Assembly: GCA_003697085.1 (NCBI GenBank)
Contig: RFFU01000111.1
Span: forward strand, 1-16,979
Length of the DNA: 16,979 nucleotides
From: Candidatus Hydrogenedentota bacterium
GTDB lineage: Bacteria; UBA8481; J006
Direction: 5' to 3'
Shown: positions 7,528-13,835 of the stretch, piece after piece
Layout: the number at the start of each line of letters is the position of its first letter
Position numbering within the stretch: the stretch's first letter is position 1
The notes under the pieces: model-generated
Databases searched by the model: none
What the model saw: only the letters and a program-made list of their open reading frames with translations
What the model was told of the DNA's origin: nothing
Position numbers and translations under genes: made by a program

Positions 7528-7597
7528 TTGCCGCTATTGAGTCCGAAAGAGGTCCTGAATTTAAAACCGGAGTTCTGCAGGTTCCCGGAAGAAGGGA
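7528..7597 (+). pseudogene. 5' remnant of the gene after the methyltransferase, cut by an inverted-repeat element
   Basis: A perfect AGGAGG (7515-7520) stands seven bases before TTG 7528, giving a protein beginning MPLLSPKEVLNLKPEF. After about 22 codons the frame runs into the inverted-repeat element (IHHRDTEITED is the usual translation of that repeat), so the original gene is broken here. Its position suggests the partner restriction endonuclease (inference); nothing in 22 residues proves it. No continuation in the same frame was found after the element. Confidence 0.5.
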
Positions 7598-7816
7598 TAC
7601 ACCACAGAGACACAGAGATCACAGAGGATGAAATGAAAAAAGGAAGAGCCCCGAAAAAAACCGCGGATTTTACGCATTCGTTTTTTTCCTTTCTTCCCCA
7701 CACGGAAAGCCCTTTCTTCAGGTTTTACGCTACCAGAAAACGACGTTCGCCGGTCTTTTCTACCTTTCTTTCTCCGTGACTTCTCCGTGTCCTCTGTGTT
7801 CTCCGTGGTTTCCCTT
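7592..7816. mobile_element. Non-coding inverted-repeat (MITE-like) element, ACCACAGAGACACAGAG type
   Basis: The left end reads AAGGGA, three bases, then ACCACAGAGACACAGAG, ATCACAGAGG (7592-7627). The right end, read on the minus strand, is AAGGGAAACCACGGAGAAC, ACAGAGGACACGGAGAAG (7816 back to about 7780). These align with few differences over about 30 bases. The interior codes for nothing recognisable and contains A- and T-rich runs. Sequences of the ACCACAGAGACACAGAG kind are, from memory, common dispersed repeats in several uncultured bacterial lineages. No target duplication was seen. Confidence 0.6.
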
Positions 7817-7853
7817 TATGCGACTTGCAGGAGTCCAGTTAAAACTCAAATGT

Positions 7854-8060
7854 ATGAAAACCGAACAATTAAGGATGCTGGCGAGAAGATTGAAGGTTCC
7901 CCGCGGGAGCGGTTCCGTGGAAAACATAAAGCGAATCGTCGGGAAACAACGGGTGCGTGGCGAAAAAAAGGCACCTTTTGCCGAATCGTATCGATCCACT
8001 CCTGGGCGAAACACTTCACATGATCGGGGCGGCCGAAAGGTAACCTTCTATGAGCCCGTT
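7854..8060 (+). pseudogene. Possible coding remnant, SAP-like fragment
   Basis: From ATG 7854 the frame reads MKTEQLRMLARRLKVPRGSG followed by SVENIKRIV, a Lys/Arg-rich helical stretch that loosely resembles a SAP-type helix-extended loop-helix. The frame stays open to 8156 but runs through a dispersed repeat at 8064-8090. No ribosome binding site stands at a proper distance (AGGAG at 7829-7833 is 20 bases away). It could be a piece of the gene broken at 7592, but the frame differs. Weak call. Confidence 0.22.
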
Positions 8061-8063
8061 TTT

Positions 8064-8090
8064 TCAGGCAAGACGCCTGCGTTCCCAGGA
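8064..8090 (-). repeat. Inverted copy of the GCAGGC-TCT-GCCTG repeat
   Basis: Read on the minus strand, this 27-base stretch matches 5879-5905 at 24 positions: TCCTGGGAACGCAGGCGTC, TTGCCTGA. It lies about 2.2 kb from the direct copies, in the opposite direction, on the far side of the methyltransferase island. Confidence 0.7.
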
Positions 8091-8209
8091 AAGCCTCTTT
8101 GGCTAAATTGGACTTTGCCCAAAATTTGCAATTCACCCCTCCGATCATGGAAATAGCGCGCGATGGAGTAATCGAATAGATACATGAACGGCGAGACTGA
8201 GGAAGAGGA

Positions 8210-8437
8210 GTCAAACCATCAGAGCCGAGTTTATGGCGATCATCGAACCGGCGCCGGAGGGTGGTGGAACTGGAAGAGAGCGTGGAGAACAGGAAGGCAT
8301 TGGCTCGGATGTACGAGGAAGCGGGTCGGAGCAGTACGAGGCGATCCTGAAGATTCCGGCGGACGACGAAGCGGGGAGGGGAACGATACCGGGATAAGGA
8401 GGCGCGCGAGGCGTTGAAGCGCTTGGGGCGAAGATAA
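8210..8437 (+). pseudogene. Decayed gene fragment with TPR-like residues
   Basis: The frame beginning at 8210 reads VVELEESVENRKALARMYEE, AGR and then meets TGA at 8348. Between about 8329 and 8376 the neighbouring frame gives EQYEAILKIPADDEAG, and the first frame resumes as RYRDKEAREALKRLGRR with stop TAA at 8435-8437. Joined, the pieces look like one helical, TPR-like protein end broken by two compensating shifts. The identity is uncertain; it may be noise in a repeat-rich stretch. Confidence 0.25.
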
Positions 8438-8587
8438 ACAGAGAGCCGTCGACTCAGGAACGGGGGAGCCCGGAGGGGAGGCCTCAAAGCGTCAACGCGT
8501 CGCCCCCCGGACCCGATGCCGCCGATGTCGGATTGTCGGGGGCAGAGTTTGAATGATTACGGACAGGTGATTTGTTGAAAAGAAACC
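8438..8587. other. Intergenic stretch with the AGCGTCAAC repeat
   Basis: The only recognisable element is CAAAGCGTCAAC at 8485-8496 followed by a C-rich run and ACCCGATG, the second copy of the motif at 1478-1489. No gene was seen. Confidence 0.45.
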
Positions 8588-8724
8588 CAGGGACACTGTC
8601 TCGCCCACTCGTCAAAATGTCAAAAAGTAAACCCCTGGGGCACTGTTTCTGTGGGGCACCGTTGGGGGCACTGTTCCCTGTTCCCGTCCTGATTGCTTCC
8701 GGCCCTAACTGTTTCTGACCCCGA
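8588..8724. repeat. Array of GGGGCACTGTTTC-type repeat units
   Basis: The core GGG(G)CACTGTT or close variants occur at 8590-8600, 8637-8648, 8653-8663, 8664-8675 and, more degenerate, at 8706-8714 (TAACTGTTT). Between the first two lies GTCAAAATGTCAAAAAGTAA, an A-rich relative of the GCGTCAA motif. The units are short, irregularly spaced and similar to the debris I recall around REP-associated transposase genes; no transposase is present. The array overlaps the last codons of asnB. Confidence 0.55.
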
Positions 8725-10612
8725 TTCCCGATTCCCGGGCCCAGAGGGCGGCGATGAGGACGGTGTTGAGGCGCTTTTGCGGCAGCATTCCGGGGCGGGT
8801 CGCGTCGGCGAGAAGTTGTTCGAGCGCCTTTTTATTGAAGAGCCCGAGATCACAAATCTCCCGATCGGTCAAGATTTCGCGGGCGAAGTCGAGAAAGTCT
8901 TCACCGAAGGTTTCGCCGGTTGGAATATAGAAGGCCTTCTTTTTTCTCAGACGCGTGTCCTCCGGAACGATTCCACGCATTGCCCGCCGCAGAATTGATT
9001 TGGTCTGGCCGGCACGGAGTTTCAGGCGATGAGGCAACCGCGCGCAGAACTCGACGAGTCGATGATCGAGGAAGGGGACGCGCCCCTCGATCGAGTTGAG
9101 CATCGTGAGCCGATCCTGTTTGAGAAGCGTGTAATCGGCGAGCCAATGGTTCACATCGAAGTCGATGAGACGATTCAAGGAGAAGGCGCGATGCCGATCC
9201 GAATGGAAGGTGGCCAGGAGTCTCTCGACGGAGGATTCCCGCGGGAGATCGGTTCCGAGCAGGTGCGAGCGTTCCTTGGGCGAGAAGAGTCCGGCAAAGG
9301 CGAGGTAGGCGTGGGGAAAGGAATTGAGGGCTTGAAAGAGCAGTGCGGCCCGGCGGCGTCCGTCATCCCCCAGCCGCCCCGGGTAAGGAAAGGCGCGTTC
9401 CAAGAGCGGCGTCGGCAGGGCCCGCAGCAGAAGCGAAGCGGCGCGCGCGGGAAGCGAGGCCGTCAGCGGCCAGGCTCGCCAGAGCCGCGTCAGAAGTACG
9501 TGATGGATGTATCCTCCCAAGATCTCGTCGATTCCTTCCCCCGTCAGAACCACCTTGACTTTTTCACTCGCATGACGCGCCAAAAGAAAGATGGGAAGGA
9601 TGATGAAATCGCCGATCGGTTCGTCCATTCCGCGCACGATTTCCGGCAGGAGCCGGTAGTCCTCCGGCTCGACAAAGAAACTCGTGTGATCGGCTTCGAG
9701 GAACCGAGCCATCGTTTCGGCCTCGGTCGTCTCGTCGATCGACGTTCGGAAGCCGACGGAGAAGGTGGATAGGTGATCGGCGTAGCGGCGGGTCAGAGCG
9801 ACGACGGAAGAGGAATCGAGTCCTCCGGAAAGAAAAGCGCCGACCGGTACATCACTTCGGAGGCGCAAGCGGACGGAATCCTCGAGGAGGAAGCGGAACT
9901 CCTGGATCAGCGACTCTTCCTGGGAGGGGCTCTGCAGGGGAGGATCGGAATAGGGCGGATCCCACCATCGAGAGAGTCGTGCGCTTCGGTTCGTCAACGT
10001 GAGCAGGGATGCGGGAGGCAGGCGGGTAATACCGTCGAAAACCGTTCGGGAACCGGGAACGTAGCGCAGAGTGAGGTAGTCGTTGAAAGCGACCGGGTCG
10101 AGTCTTCGGTCGACGTAACCGGACGCGAGGAGCGCTTTAATCTCGGAAGCGAAGATCCATCGGCCGTTCTTGTGATGGAGGTAGAGCGGCCGGATGCCGA
10201 GGCGATCGCGAATGAGAAAGAGGGTTTCTTTTTCGGAATCGAAGAGGGCGATGGCGAATTCACCGTTGAGGTATTCGAGGAAGCGGGGGCCGTGATCCTC
10301 GTAAAGATGAACGAGAACTTCGGTATCGGAACTTGTTCGAAAGAGGTGGCCTCGCTTCTGGAGGGTTCGGCGGAGTTCGATGTAGTTGTATATTTCCCCG
10401 TTGAAGACGACGGTGACCGAACCGGACTCATTGGTGATCGGCTGGCGACCGGTCGAGAGGTCGATGATGGAGAGGCGTTTGTGGCCGAGGGAGAGGAGGT
10501 TCCGGTGACGAAAGGTTCCCTGATCGTCGGGGCCGCGATGTTGAAGGGACCGCATCATCGGAACGATGCGTTCGGGATCATGCTCGCCGAATATGCCGCA
10601 GATGCCACACAT
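8705..10612 (-). CDS. asnB: Asparagine synthetase (glutamine-hydrolysing)
   Basis: This cytosolic enzyme makes asparagine from aspartate, ATP and glutamine. The start at 10612 gives MCGICG, placing the catalytic cysteine of the class II glutaminase domain directly after the initiator Met, as the family requires; the open frame upstream is therefore not coding. NGEIYNY (71-77) and DTEVLVHLYE are typical of that domain. The synthetase domain has the PP-loop SGGLDSS at residues 262-268 and GEGIDEILGGY at 358-368. The 635-residue length is normal. The last nine residues (SGIGVRNS and the stop) are encoded by a dispersed repeat, so the original end was probably near LWARE. The gene stands alone and is divergent from the phosphate transporter. 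Proteins of this type often sit in surface polysaccharide clusters and may amidate other substrates, but nothing nearby suggests that here. Confidence 0.95.
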   Translation of the reverse strand: MCGICGIFGEHDPERIVPMMRSLQHRGPDDQGTFRHRNLLSLGHKRLSIIDLSTGRQPITNESGSVTVVFNGEIYNYIELRRTLQKRGHLFRTSSDTEVLVHLYEDHGPRFLEYLNGEFAIALFDSEKETLFLIRDRLGIRPLYLHHKNGRWIFASEIKALLASGYVDRRLDPVAFNDYLTLRYVPGSRTVFDGITRLPPASLLTLTNRSARLSRWWDPPYSDPPLQSPSQEESLIQEFRFLLEDSVRLRLRSDVPVGAFLSGGLDSSSVVALTRRYADHLSTFSVGFRTSIDETTEAETMARFLEADHTSFFVEPEDYRLLPEIVRGMDEPIGDFIILPIFLLARHASEKVKVVLTGEGIDEILGGYIHHVLLTRLWRAWPLTASLPARAASLLLRALPTPLLERAFPYPGRLGDDGRRRAALLFQALNSFPHAYLAFAGLFSPKERSHLLGTDLPRESSVERLLATFHSDRHRAFSLNRLIDFDVNHWLADYTLLKQDRLTMLNSIEGRVPFLDHRLVEFCARLPHRLKLRAGQTKSILRRAMRGIVPEDTRLRKKKAFYIPTGETFGEDFLDFAREILTDREICDLGLFNKKALEQLLADATRPGMLPQKRLNTVLIAALWARESGIGVRNS

Positions 10613-10985
10613 GGAAAGGAGCAATCTACGAAAGCCTCGCCAAAAAGGCAAAGAGGAACGATAAAAATCTTTGTTTTTGGAGGGAAGATTGATAATCTTT
10701 CCTCTTCCTCGGGCGAGGTGTCGAAAAGGGCGGGACGGGGATCCTGCTCGAATCGACTCCTTTCCGCCGGGCGTCTTCCTTTTCGGCGGTGGCATTTCAG
10801 CGGGGAGAGGCGGCGCGGAGACCCACGGCTTTCCTCCTGACGGCTTGATTTCTCGGAGGCGCTTTCCACGGGAGACTTGCGGGATGAGCGGAGAAGGAGT
10901 CCTCGGATTAAAACGGCGGAGCGAACCGAAGCCGAAGGCGTTGGAGAAGGCACTGAGAGTTGGGATGAATTGGAAAGGAGGAAAT
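10613..10985. other. Divergent intergenic region between asnB and pit
   Basis: Both genes must be driven from here. No promoter was convincing on either strand. A frame continuous with pit is open from 10671, but its translation is unlike any PiT protein. Two hairpins are visible: CCGCCG/CGGCGG (10764-10789) and the AAGATT palindrome listed separately. Confidence 0.5.
10683..10702. promoter_or_regulatory. AAGATT-gat-AATCTT palindrome, possible operator upstream of asnB
   Basis: AAGATT at 10685-10690 and AATCTT at 10694-10699 are perfect inverted repeats three bases apart, with outer GG/CC partners. The site is 71-90 bases before the asnB start codon, in an unusually AT-rich patch. A regulator cannot be named. 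Confidence 0.25.
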
Positions 10986-11993
10986 GTGACGGGCCTTTTT
11001 TTCTGGATGGCGGTCGTGACGACCCTGATCTTCGCCGTGACGAACGGCATGAAGGACGGCGCGAACGTGGCCGCCACGGCGATCGCATCCCGGTCCTTTT
11101 CCCCCGCGCAAACGATTCTGATCGTAACGTGCGCCGAGTTTTTCGGTCCGTTTCTGCTCGGAACCCGCGTTGCGGCGACGGTTTCGGGAAGCATCATCAA
11201 TACGGATATGCTTCGCCCCGGAACGGGGGCCGTTCTGCTCGTTCTGGGAGGAATGTTGGGAGCGTTCGCATGGAATCTCCTCACGTGGCAACTTTCGCTT
11301 CCGACAAGTTCTTCCTTTACGCTGGTCGGAGGAATGATCGGTCCAGCGCTTCTGGAGTATCATCTTTCCGGTGTGCCGTGGAGCGCCTTTTTCATCAAGG
11401 TTTTGTTGGCGATGTTCTTGAGCCCGATTCTGGGAATGGGTTTCGGATACATCGTGTATTGGATTCTGGAAGCGGTTTTGCGGCGCGTGAAACGCCGGGG
11501 GATCGAAATCGTAAAGAAACTTCAGATCGTCACGTTGGTGTTGCTGGGCGTCAATCACGGTACGAATGACAGTCAAAAATCGATGGGGATCATCGCGCTG
11601 TTGTTGTTCGTCAGCGGAACGACACCGACGTTGGCCGTGCCTTTTTGGGTGAAGTTCTGTTCCATCGCCGCGATCACATTCGGGGTTACGATCGGCGGTT
11701 CGAAGATTATCAAGACGGTGGGGTACGGAATTTTCCGCGTCGAGCCGCATCATTCCTTCGGCTCTCAGATCGCCGCGACTTCAATCCTGATCGGCTGCAA
11801 CGCGCTCGGGGCTCCGGTCAGCACGACCCAGATCGTGAGTTCGTCCGTGATGGGAGTCGGGAGCCGATTCCGGAGGAAGGGAGTGCGATGGGTCATTATT
11901 CGCGACATTTTCTGGTCGTGGATATTGACGATTCCCCTGGCCGCGGCGGCGGGAGCGGGAATTTACTGGGTATTGAAGGCGGCCTTCCTGTGA
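10986..11993 (+). CDS. pit: Inorganic phosphate transporter, PiT family
   Basis: An inner-membrane carrier that takes up phosphate (as metal phosphate in well-studied members) with protons or sodium; family members also let arsenate in. The internal repeat typical of PiT is present: NGMKDGANVAATAIASRS near the N-terminus and VNHGTNDSQKSMGIIAL in the second half, with HGTND intact. The first copy has Lys before Asp where Asn or His is usual. About 10 hydrophobic segments are visible in 335 residues, and VSTTQIVSSSVMGVG near the end is also typical. GTG 10986 is chosen as start because AAGGAGG lies four bases upstream; ATG 10965, seven codons earlier, is the alternative. It is followed after 84 bases by its usual partner, the DUF47 protein. 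A strong hairpin overlaps its stop codon. Confidence 0.93.
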   Translation: MTGLFFWMAVVTTLIFAVTNGMKDGANVAATAIASRSFSPAQTILIVTCAEFFGPFLLGTRVAATVSGSIINTDMLRPGTGAVLLVLGGMLGAFAWNLLTWQLSLPTSSSFTLVGGMIGPALLEYHLSGVPWSAFFIKVLLAMFLSPILGMGFGYIVYWILEAVLRRVKRRGIEIVKKLQIVTLVLLGVNHGTNDSQKSMGIIALLLFVSGTTPTLAVPFWVKFCSIAAITFGVTIGGSKIIKTVGYGIFRVEPHHSFGSQIAATSILIGCNALGAPVSTTQIVSSSVMGVGSRFRRKGVRWVIIRDIFWSWILTIPLAAAAGAGIYWVLKAAFL

Positions 11994-12001
11994 AGGCCGC
12001 C
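11978..12001 (+). promoter_or_regulatory. Perfect 10-bp hairpin straddling the pit stop codon
   Basis: GGCGGCCTTC (11978-11987) pairs perfectly with GAAGGCCGCC (11992-12001) around a CTGT loop. The TGA stop of pit (11991-11993) lies in the loop and second arm. No T-run follows, so it is not a normal intrinsic terminator. Between two co-transcribed genes it could stabilise the upstream message or lower expression of the DUF47 gene (inference). Confidence 0.6.
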
Positions 12002-12022
12002 GTGCCGTGAAGGACGGAAGTG

Positions 12023-12042
12023 CGCGTTTGCGGCGAAACGCG
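12023..12042 (+). promoter_or_regulatory. Second intercistronic hairpin, CGCGTTT/AAACGCG
   Basis: CGCGTTT (12023-12029) and AAACGCG (12036-12042) pair with a GCGGCG loop, 35 bases before the start of the DUF47 gene. Together with the hairpin at the pit stop, it fills most of the 84-base gap. A regulatory role is inference. Confidence 0.4.
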
Positions 12043-12077
12043 GTTGTGGAAGAATTTTGGAGTGAGGTGAGAGAGGA

Positions 12078-12707
12078 ATGGGAATCTTTAGTTTTCTCTT
12101 CAAGAAGGAGGAGACGGATTTTTACCGATTGTTGATGGACCATTCGGAGAAGGTGTACGAGGCATACAAGGCGTTGACGGCGTTTCTGAAGGAGGGGCGG
12201 GGCGACTCTCCGCTCGGCGACGACGTGATGCGACTGGAACGCGAGGCGGATGATATCCGGCGGATTCTGATCGACAAGTTGAACCAGACGTTGGTCACGC
12301 CCTTTGACCGCGAGGACATCAACGAGTTGTCGCGGGAGATCGACGACGTAATCGACGCGGCGAAGAGCACGGTCGAGGAAATCCGAATATTCGAGGTCGA
12401 TCCGGACAAGTATCTGCTCAAGATGTCGGAGATTCTGGAGAAGGGGACCTTGGAGCTTCACGACGCGCTGAGGAATCTCGAGGAGCATCCGAACGTGGCG
12501 AAGGAACACGCGGTGCGGGCGAAGCAGACGGAGAATCACATCCATCACGTGTACCTGAGTGCCTTGCAGAAACTCTTCAAGGCGGAAGACCGCAGCGCGG
12601 GGTATATGTTCGAGATGCGGGAGATTTATCGGCATTTGAATCGCTCGTCGGATCGATGTGACGATGCAGCGAACGTGATTCTCGACATCATCGTGAAGAC
12701 GGAGTAG
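12078..12707 (+). CDS. DUF47 family (PhoU-like) protein, Pit accessory protein
   Basis: A cytosolic, all-helical protein of 209 residues, the usual size for PF01865 (PhoU-div). Features seen: MGIFSFLFKKE at the N-terminus, the acidic helix LEREADDIRRILIDKLNQ, TPFDREDINELSREIDD (the most diagnostic stretch, with acidic residues thought to bind metal in PhoU-like folds), and C-terminal helices ending RSSDRCDDAANVILDIIVK. Genes of this family usually lie directly beside pit, as here, and are thought to modulate the transporter. The start ATG 12078 has GAGGTGA at 12064-12070 at good spacing. It is transcribed in the same direction as pit, with two hairpins in the gap. After it, a purine-rich stretch leads to the arsenic operon. 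Confidence 0.9.
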   Translation: MGIFSFLFKKEETDFYRLLMDHSEKVYEAYKALTAFLKEGRGDSPLGDDVMRLEREADDIRRILIDKLNQTLVTPFDREDINELSREIDDVIDAAKSTVEEIRIFEVDPDKYLLKMSEILEKGTLELHDALRNLEEHPNVAKEHAVRAKQTENHIHHVYLSALQKLFKAEDRSAGYMFEMREIYRHLNRSSDRCDDAANVILDIIVKTE

Positions 12708-12951
12708 AGAGAGGAAAAAGCGAAGAGACAAAAGGAAAGAAGAGGAAGGGGGGCACGGGTTCTCCAAACCGCGGGCGGGGGGTTGTTGATTTACGGAAGA
12801 AAAAGATCGCGCTTTCCTTGCCGGTGTGAGGAAAGAGGGGGCGGTTTCGGTTCTGTTTTTCGGCCCCGCGGATTTCCGGATATCCGCGGGGAATTTCGGG
12901 AATGGCGCGGGGGAAGAAACGCCAGGGCAACGGGTTCTCGAAAAACAACCC
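12708..12951. other. Intergenic region before the arsenic operon
   Basis: It begins with a purine-rich stretch (about 12708-12750). CGGGTTCTC is repeated at 12756-12764 and 12931-12939. A strong hairpin lies at 12864-12891. Short frames here (for example from 12783) have no supporting features. Confidence 0.5.
12864..12891. terminator. Strong hairpin CCCCGCGGAT/ATCCGCGGGG, possible terminator of pit-DUF47
   Basis: CCCCGCGGAT (12864-12873) and ATCCGCGGGG (12882-12891) pair perfectly over ten bases with an eight-base loop. It is preceded by a T-run (TTCTGTTTTT) and followed by AATTTCGGG, so on neither strand is there a textbook T-tract directly after the stem. It could end transcription by an atypical route, or be a repeat or protein-binding palindrome. 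Confidence 0.4.
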
Positions 12952-12981
12952 TTTACAAAAAAAGAATTAGTCACCTATAAT
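12952..12981 (+). promoter_or_regulatory. Near-consensus sigma-70 promoter of the ars operon
   Basis: TTTACA (12952-12957, five of six) and TATAAT (12976-12981, perfect) are 18 bases apart in an AT-rich stretch that contrasts with the GC-rich surroundings. Transcription would begin near 12988, about 27 bases before arsR. TTCG at 12981-12984 and CGAA at 12993-12996 form a small inverted repeat at the -10/+1 position, where a repressor such as ArsR would block RNA polymerase. The operator assignment is weak. Confidence 0.7.
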
Positions 12982-13014
12982 TCGCCAAATAACGAAATAA
13001 TAGGGTGAGCAGTC

Positions 13015-13380
13015 GTGAAATTCGTTGCGTGTGCCAAGGCGATCGCCGATCCGACCCGGTTGAGAATCTTTCGGCTGATTGCGGAACAAGAGCTGTGCGT
13101 GTGCCAGGTGATCGAGGTCATCGGGTTGGCGCCGTCGACGATTTCGAAGCATCTGGCGATCCTGCTCGGTGCCGGTTTGGTTCTCTCGCGGAAACGCGGG
13201 CGCTGGATTTATTACCGGCGAGCGGGGGACGCGACGGCACGGAGTCTGGTTCGATTGATCAAAAAGGAACTGGACAAGGAAAAGCGGGTGGAAGCGGACC
13301 TGCGGAAACTGAAGCAAGTGCTCTCCATCGATCCGGAGATTCTCTGTCGCCGCCAAGCAAGGCGGAGGCGGTCGCGGTGA
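13015..13380 (+). CDS. arsR: ArsR-family arsenic-responsive repressor
   Basis: A small winged-helix repressor (121 residues) that leaves its operator on binding arsenite or antimonite. The N-terminal ADPTRLRIFRLI and the recognition helix APSTISKHLAILLGAGLV are typical. ELCVC at residues 26-30 supplies Cys 28 and Cys 30, the metalloid-binding pair of the classic ArsR motif (ELCVCDL in other members); Cys 6 might be an extra ligand. The C-terminal tail is basic. GTG 13015 has AGGGTGAG five bases upstream and lies about 27 bases after the predicted transcription start. It is the first gene of arsR-arsC-acr3 and its stop codon overlaps the arsC start by one base, so it presumably represses its own operon. 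Confidence 0.93.
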   Translation: MKFVACAKAIADPTRLRIFRLIAEQELCVCQVIEVIGLAPSTISKHLAILLGAGLVLSRKRGRWIYYRRAGDATARSLVRLIKKELDKEKRVEADLRKLKQVLSIDPEILCRRQARRRRSR

Positions 13381-13835
13381 TGAGAAGGCTGAAGGTCCTT
13401 TTCCTTTGCACCGGGAATTCCTGTCGGAGTCAGATGGCGGAGGGGTGGGCCCGGGCCTTAAAAGGGGATGTGATCGAGCCCTATTCGGCGGGCATCGAAA
13501 GACACGGATTGAACCCGCGGGCGGTGGCCGTGATGAAGGAAGCCGGCGTGGATATCTCCGGCCACCGTTCCAAGACGGTCGAGGAACTCCGGGATATCGA
13601 TTTCGACGTGGTGGTTACGGTATGCGGTCACGCCGATGAGACCTGCCCCGCCTGGTTGGGCAACCGGACGCGGGTCGTTCACGTCGGGTTCGACGATCCT
13701 CCGAAACTCGCGCAGGACGCTCCGGATGAGGAAACGGCGCTGATTCACTATCGCCGGGTCCGAGACGAAATCCGTTCCTTCGTAGAGGGGTTGCCTGAGA
13801 ATCTGGAGGGATTGGGAAGGTGCGCGATCCGTTGA
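13380..13835 (+). CDS. arsC: Arsenate reductase, thioredoxin-coupled (low-molecular-weight phosphatase fold)
   Basis: Reduces arsenate to arsenite in the cytosol. [17 protein letters not shown] carries the CX5R loop with Cys 10, Cys 15 and Arg 16, and [14 protein letters not shown] provides Cys 82 and Cys 89. These are the three redox cysteines at the same numbering (10, 82, 89) as in the well-studied Gram-positive thioredoxin-type ArsC. The Asp-Pro loop is replaced by [10 protein letters not shown], also usual. At 151 residues it is slightly longer than the typical 130-140. The start ATG 13380 shares one base with the arsR stop, with GGAGG at 13364-13368. The end overlaps acr3 by 16 bases, so the three genes are translationally coupled. 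The product is passed on to the exporter encoded next. Confidence 0.93.
   Translation: MRRLKVLFLCTGNSCRSQMAEGWARALKGDVIEPYSAGIERHGLNPRAVAVMKEAGVDISGHRSKTVEELRDIDFDVVVTVCGHADETCPAWLGNRTRVVHVGFDDPPKLAQDAPDEETALIHYRRVRDEIRSFVEGLPENLEGLGRCAIR

Noticed and set aside
9029-9772. Plus-strand frames of 247 and 355 codons (9029-9772, 9773-10840)
   Set aside because: Antisense to asnB, which has all catalytic motifs; Glu-rich shadow translations.
10671-10985. N-terminal extension of the phosphate transporter
   Set aside because: Open by chance; unlike PiT proteins, while GTG 10986 has a strong ribosome binding site and gives a normal N-terminus.
10613-11284. N-terminal extension of AsnB
   Set aside because: The family needs Cys directly after the initiator Met, which fixes the start at 10612.
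12783-12980. 65-codon frame between DUF47 gene and arsR
   Set aside because: Runs through a hairpin and the ars promoter; Arg/Gly-rich with no features.
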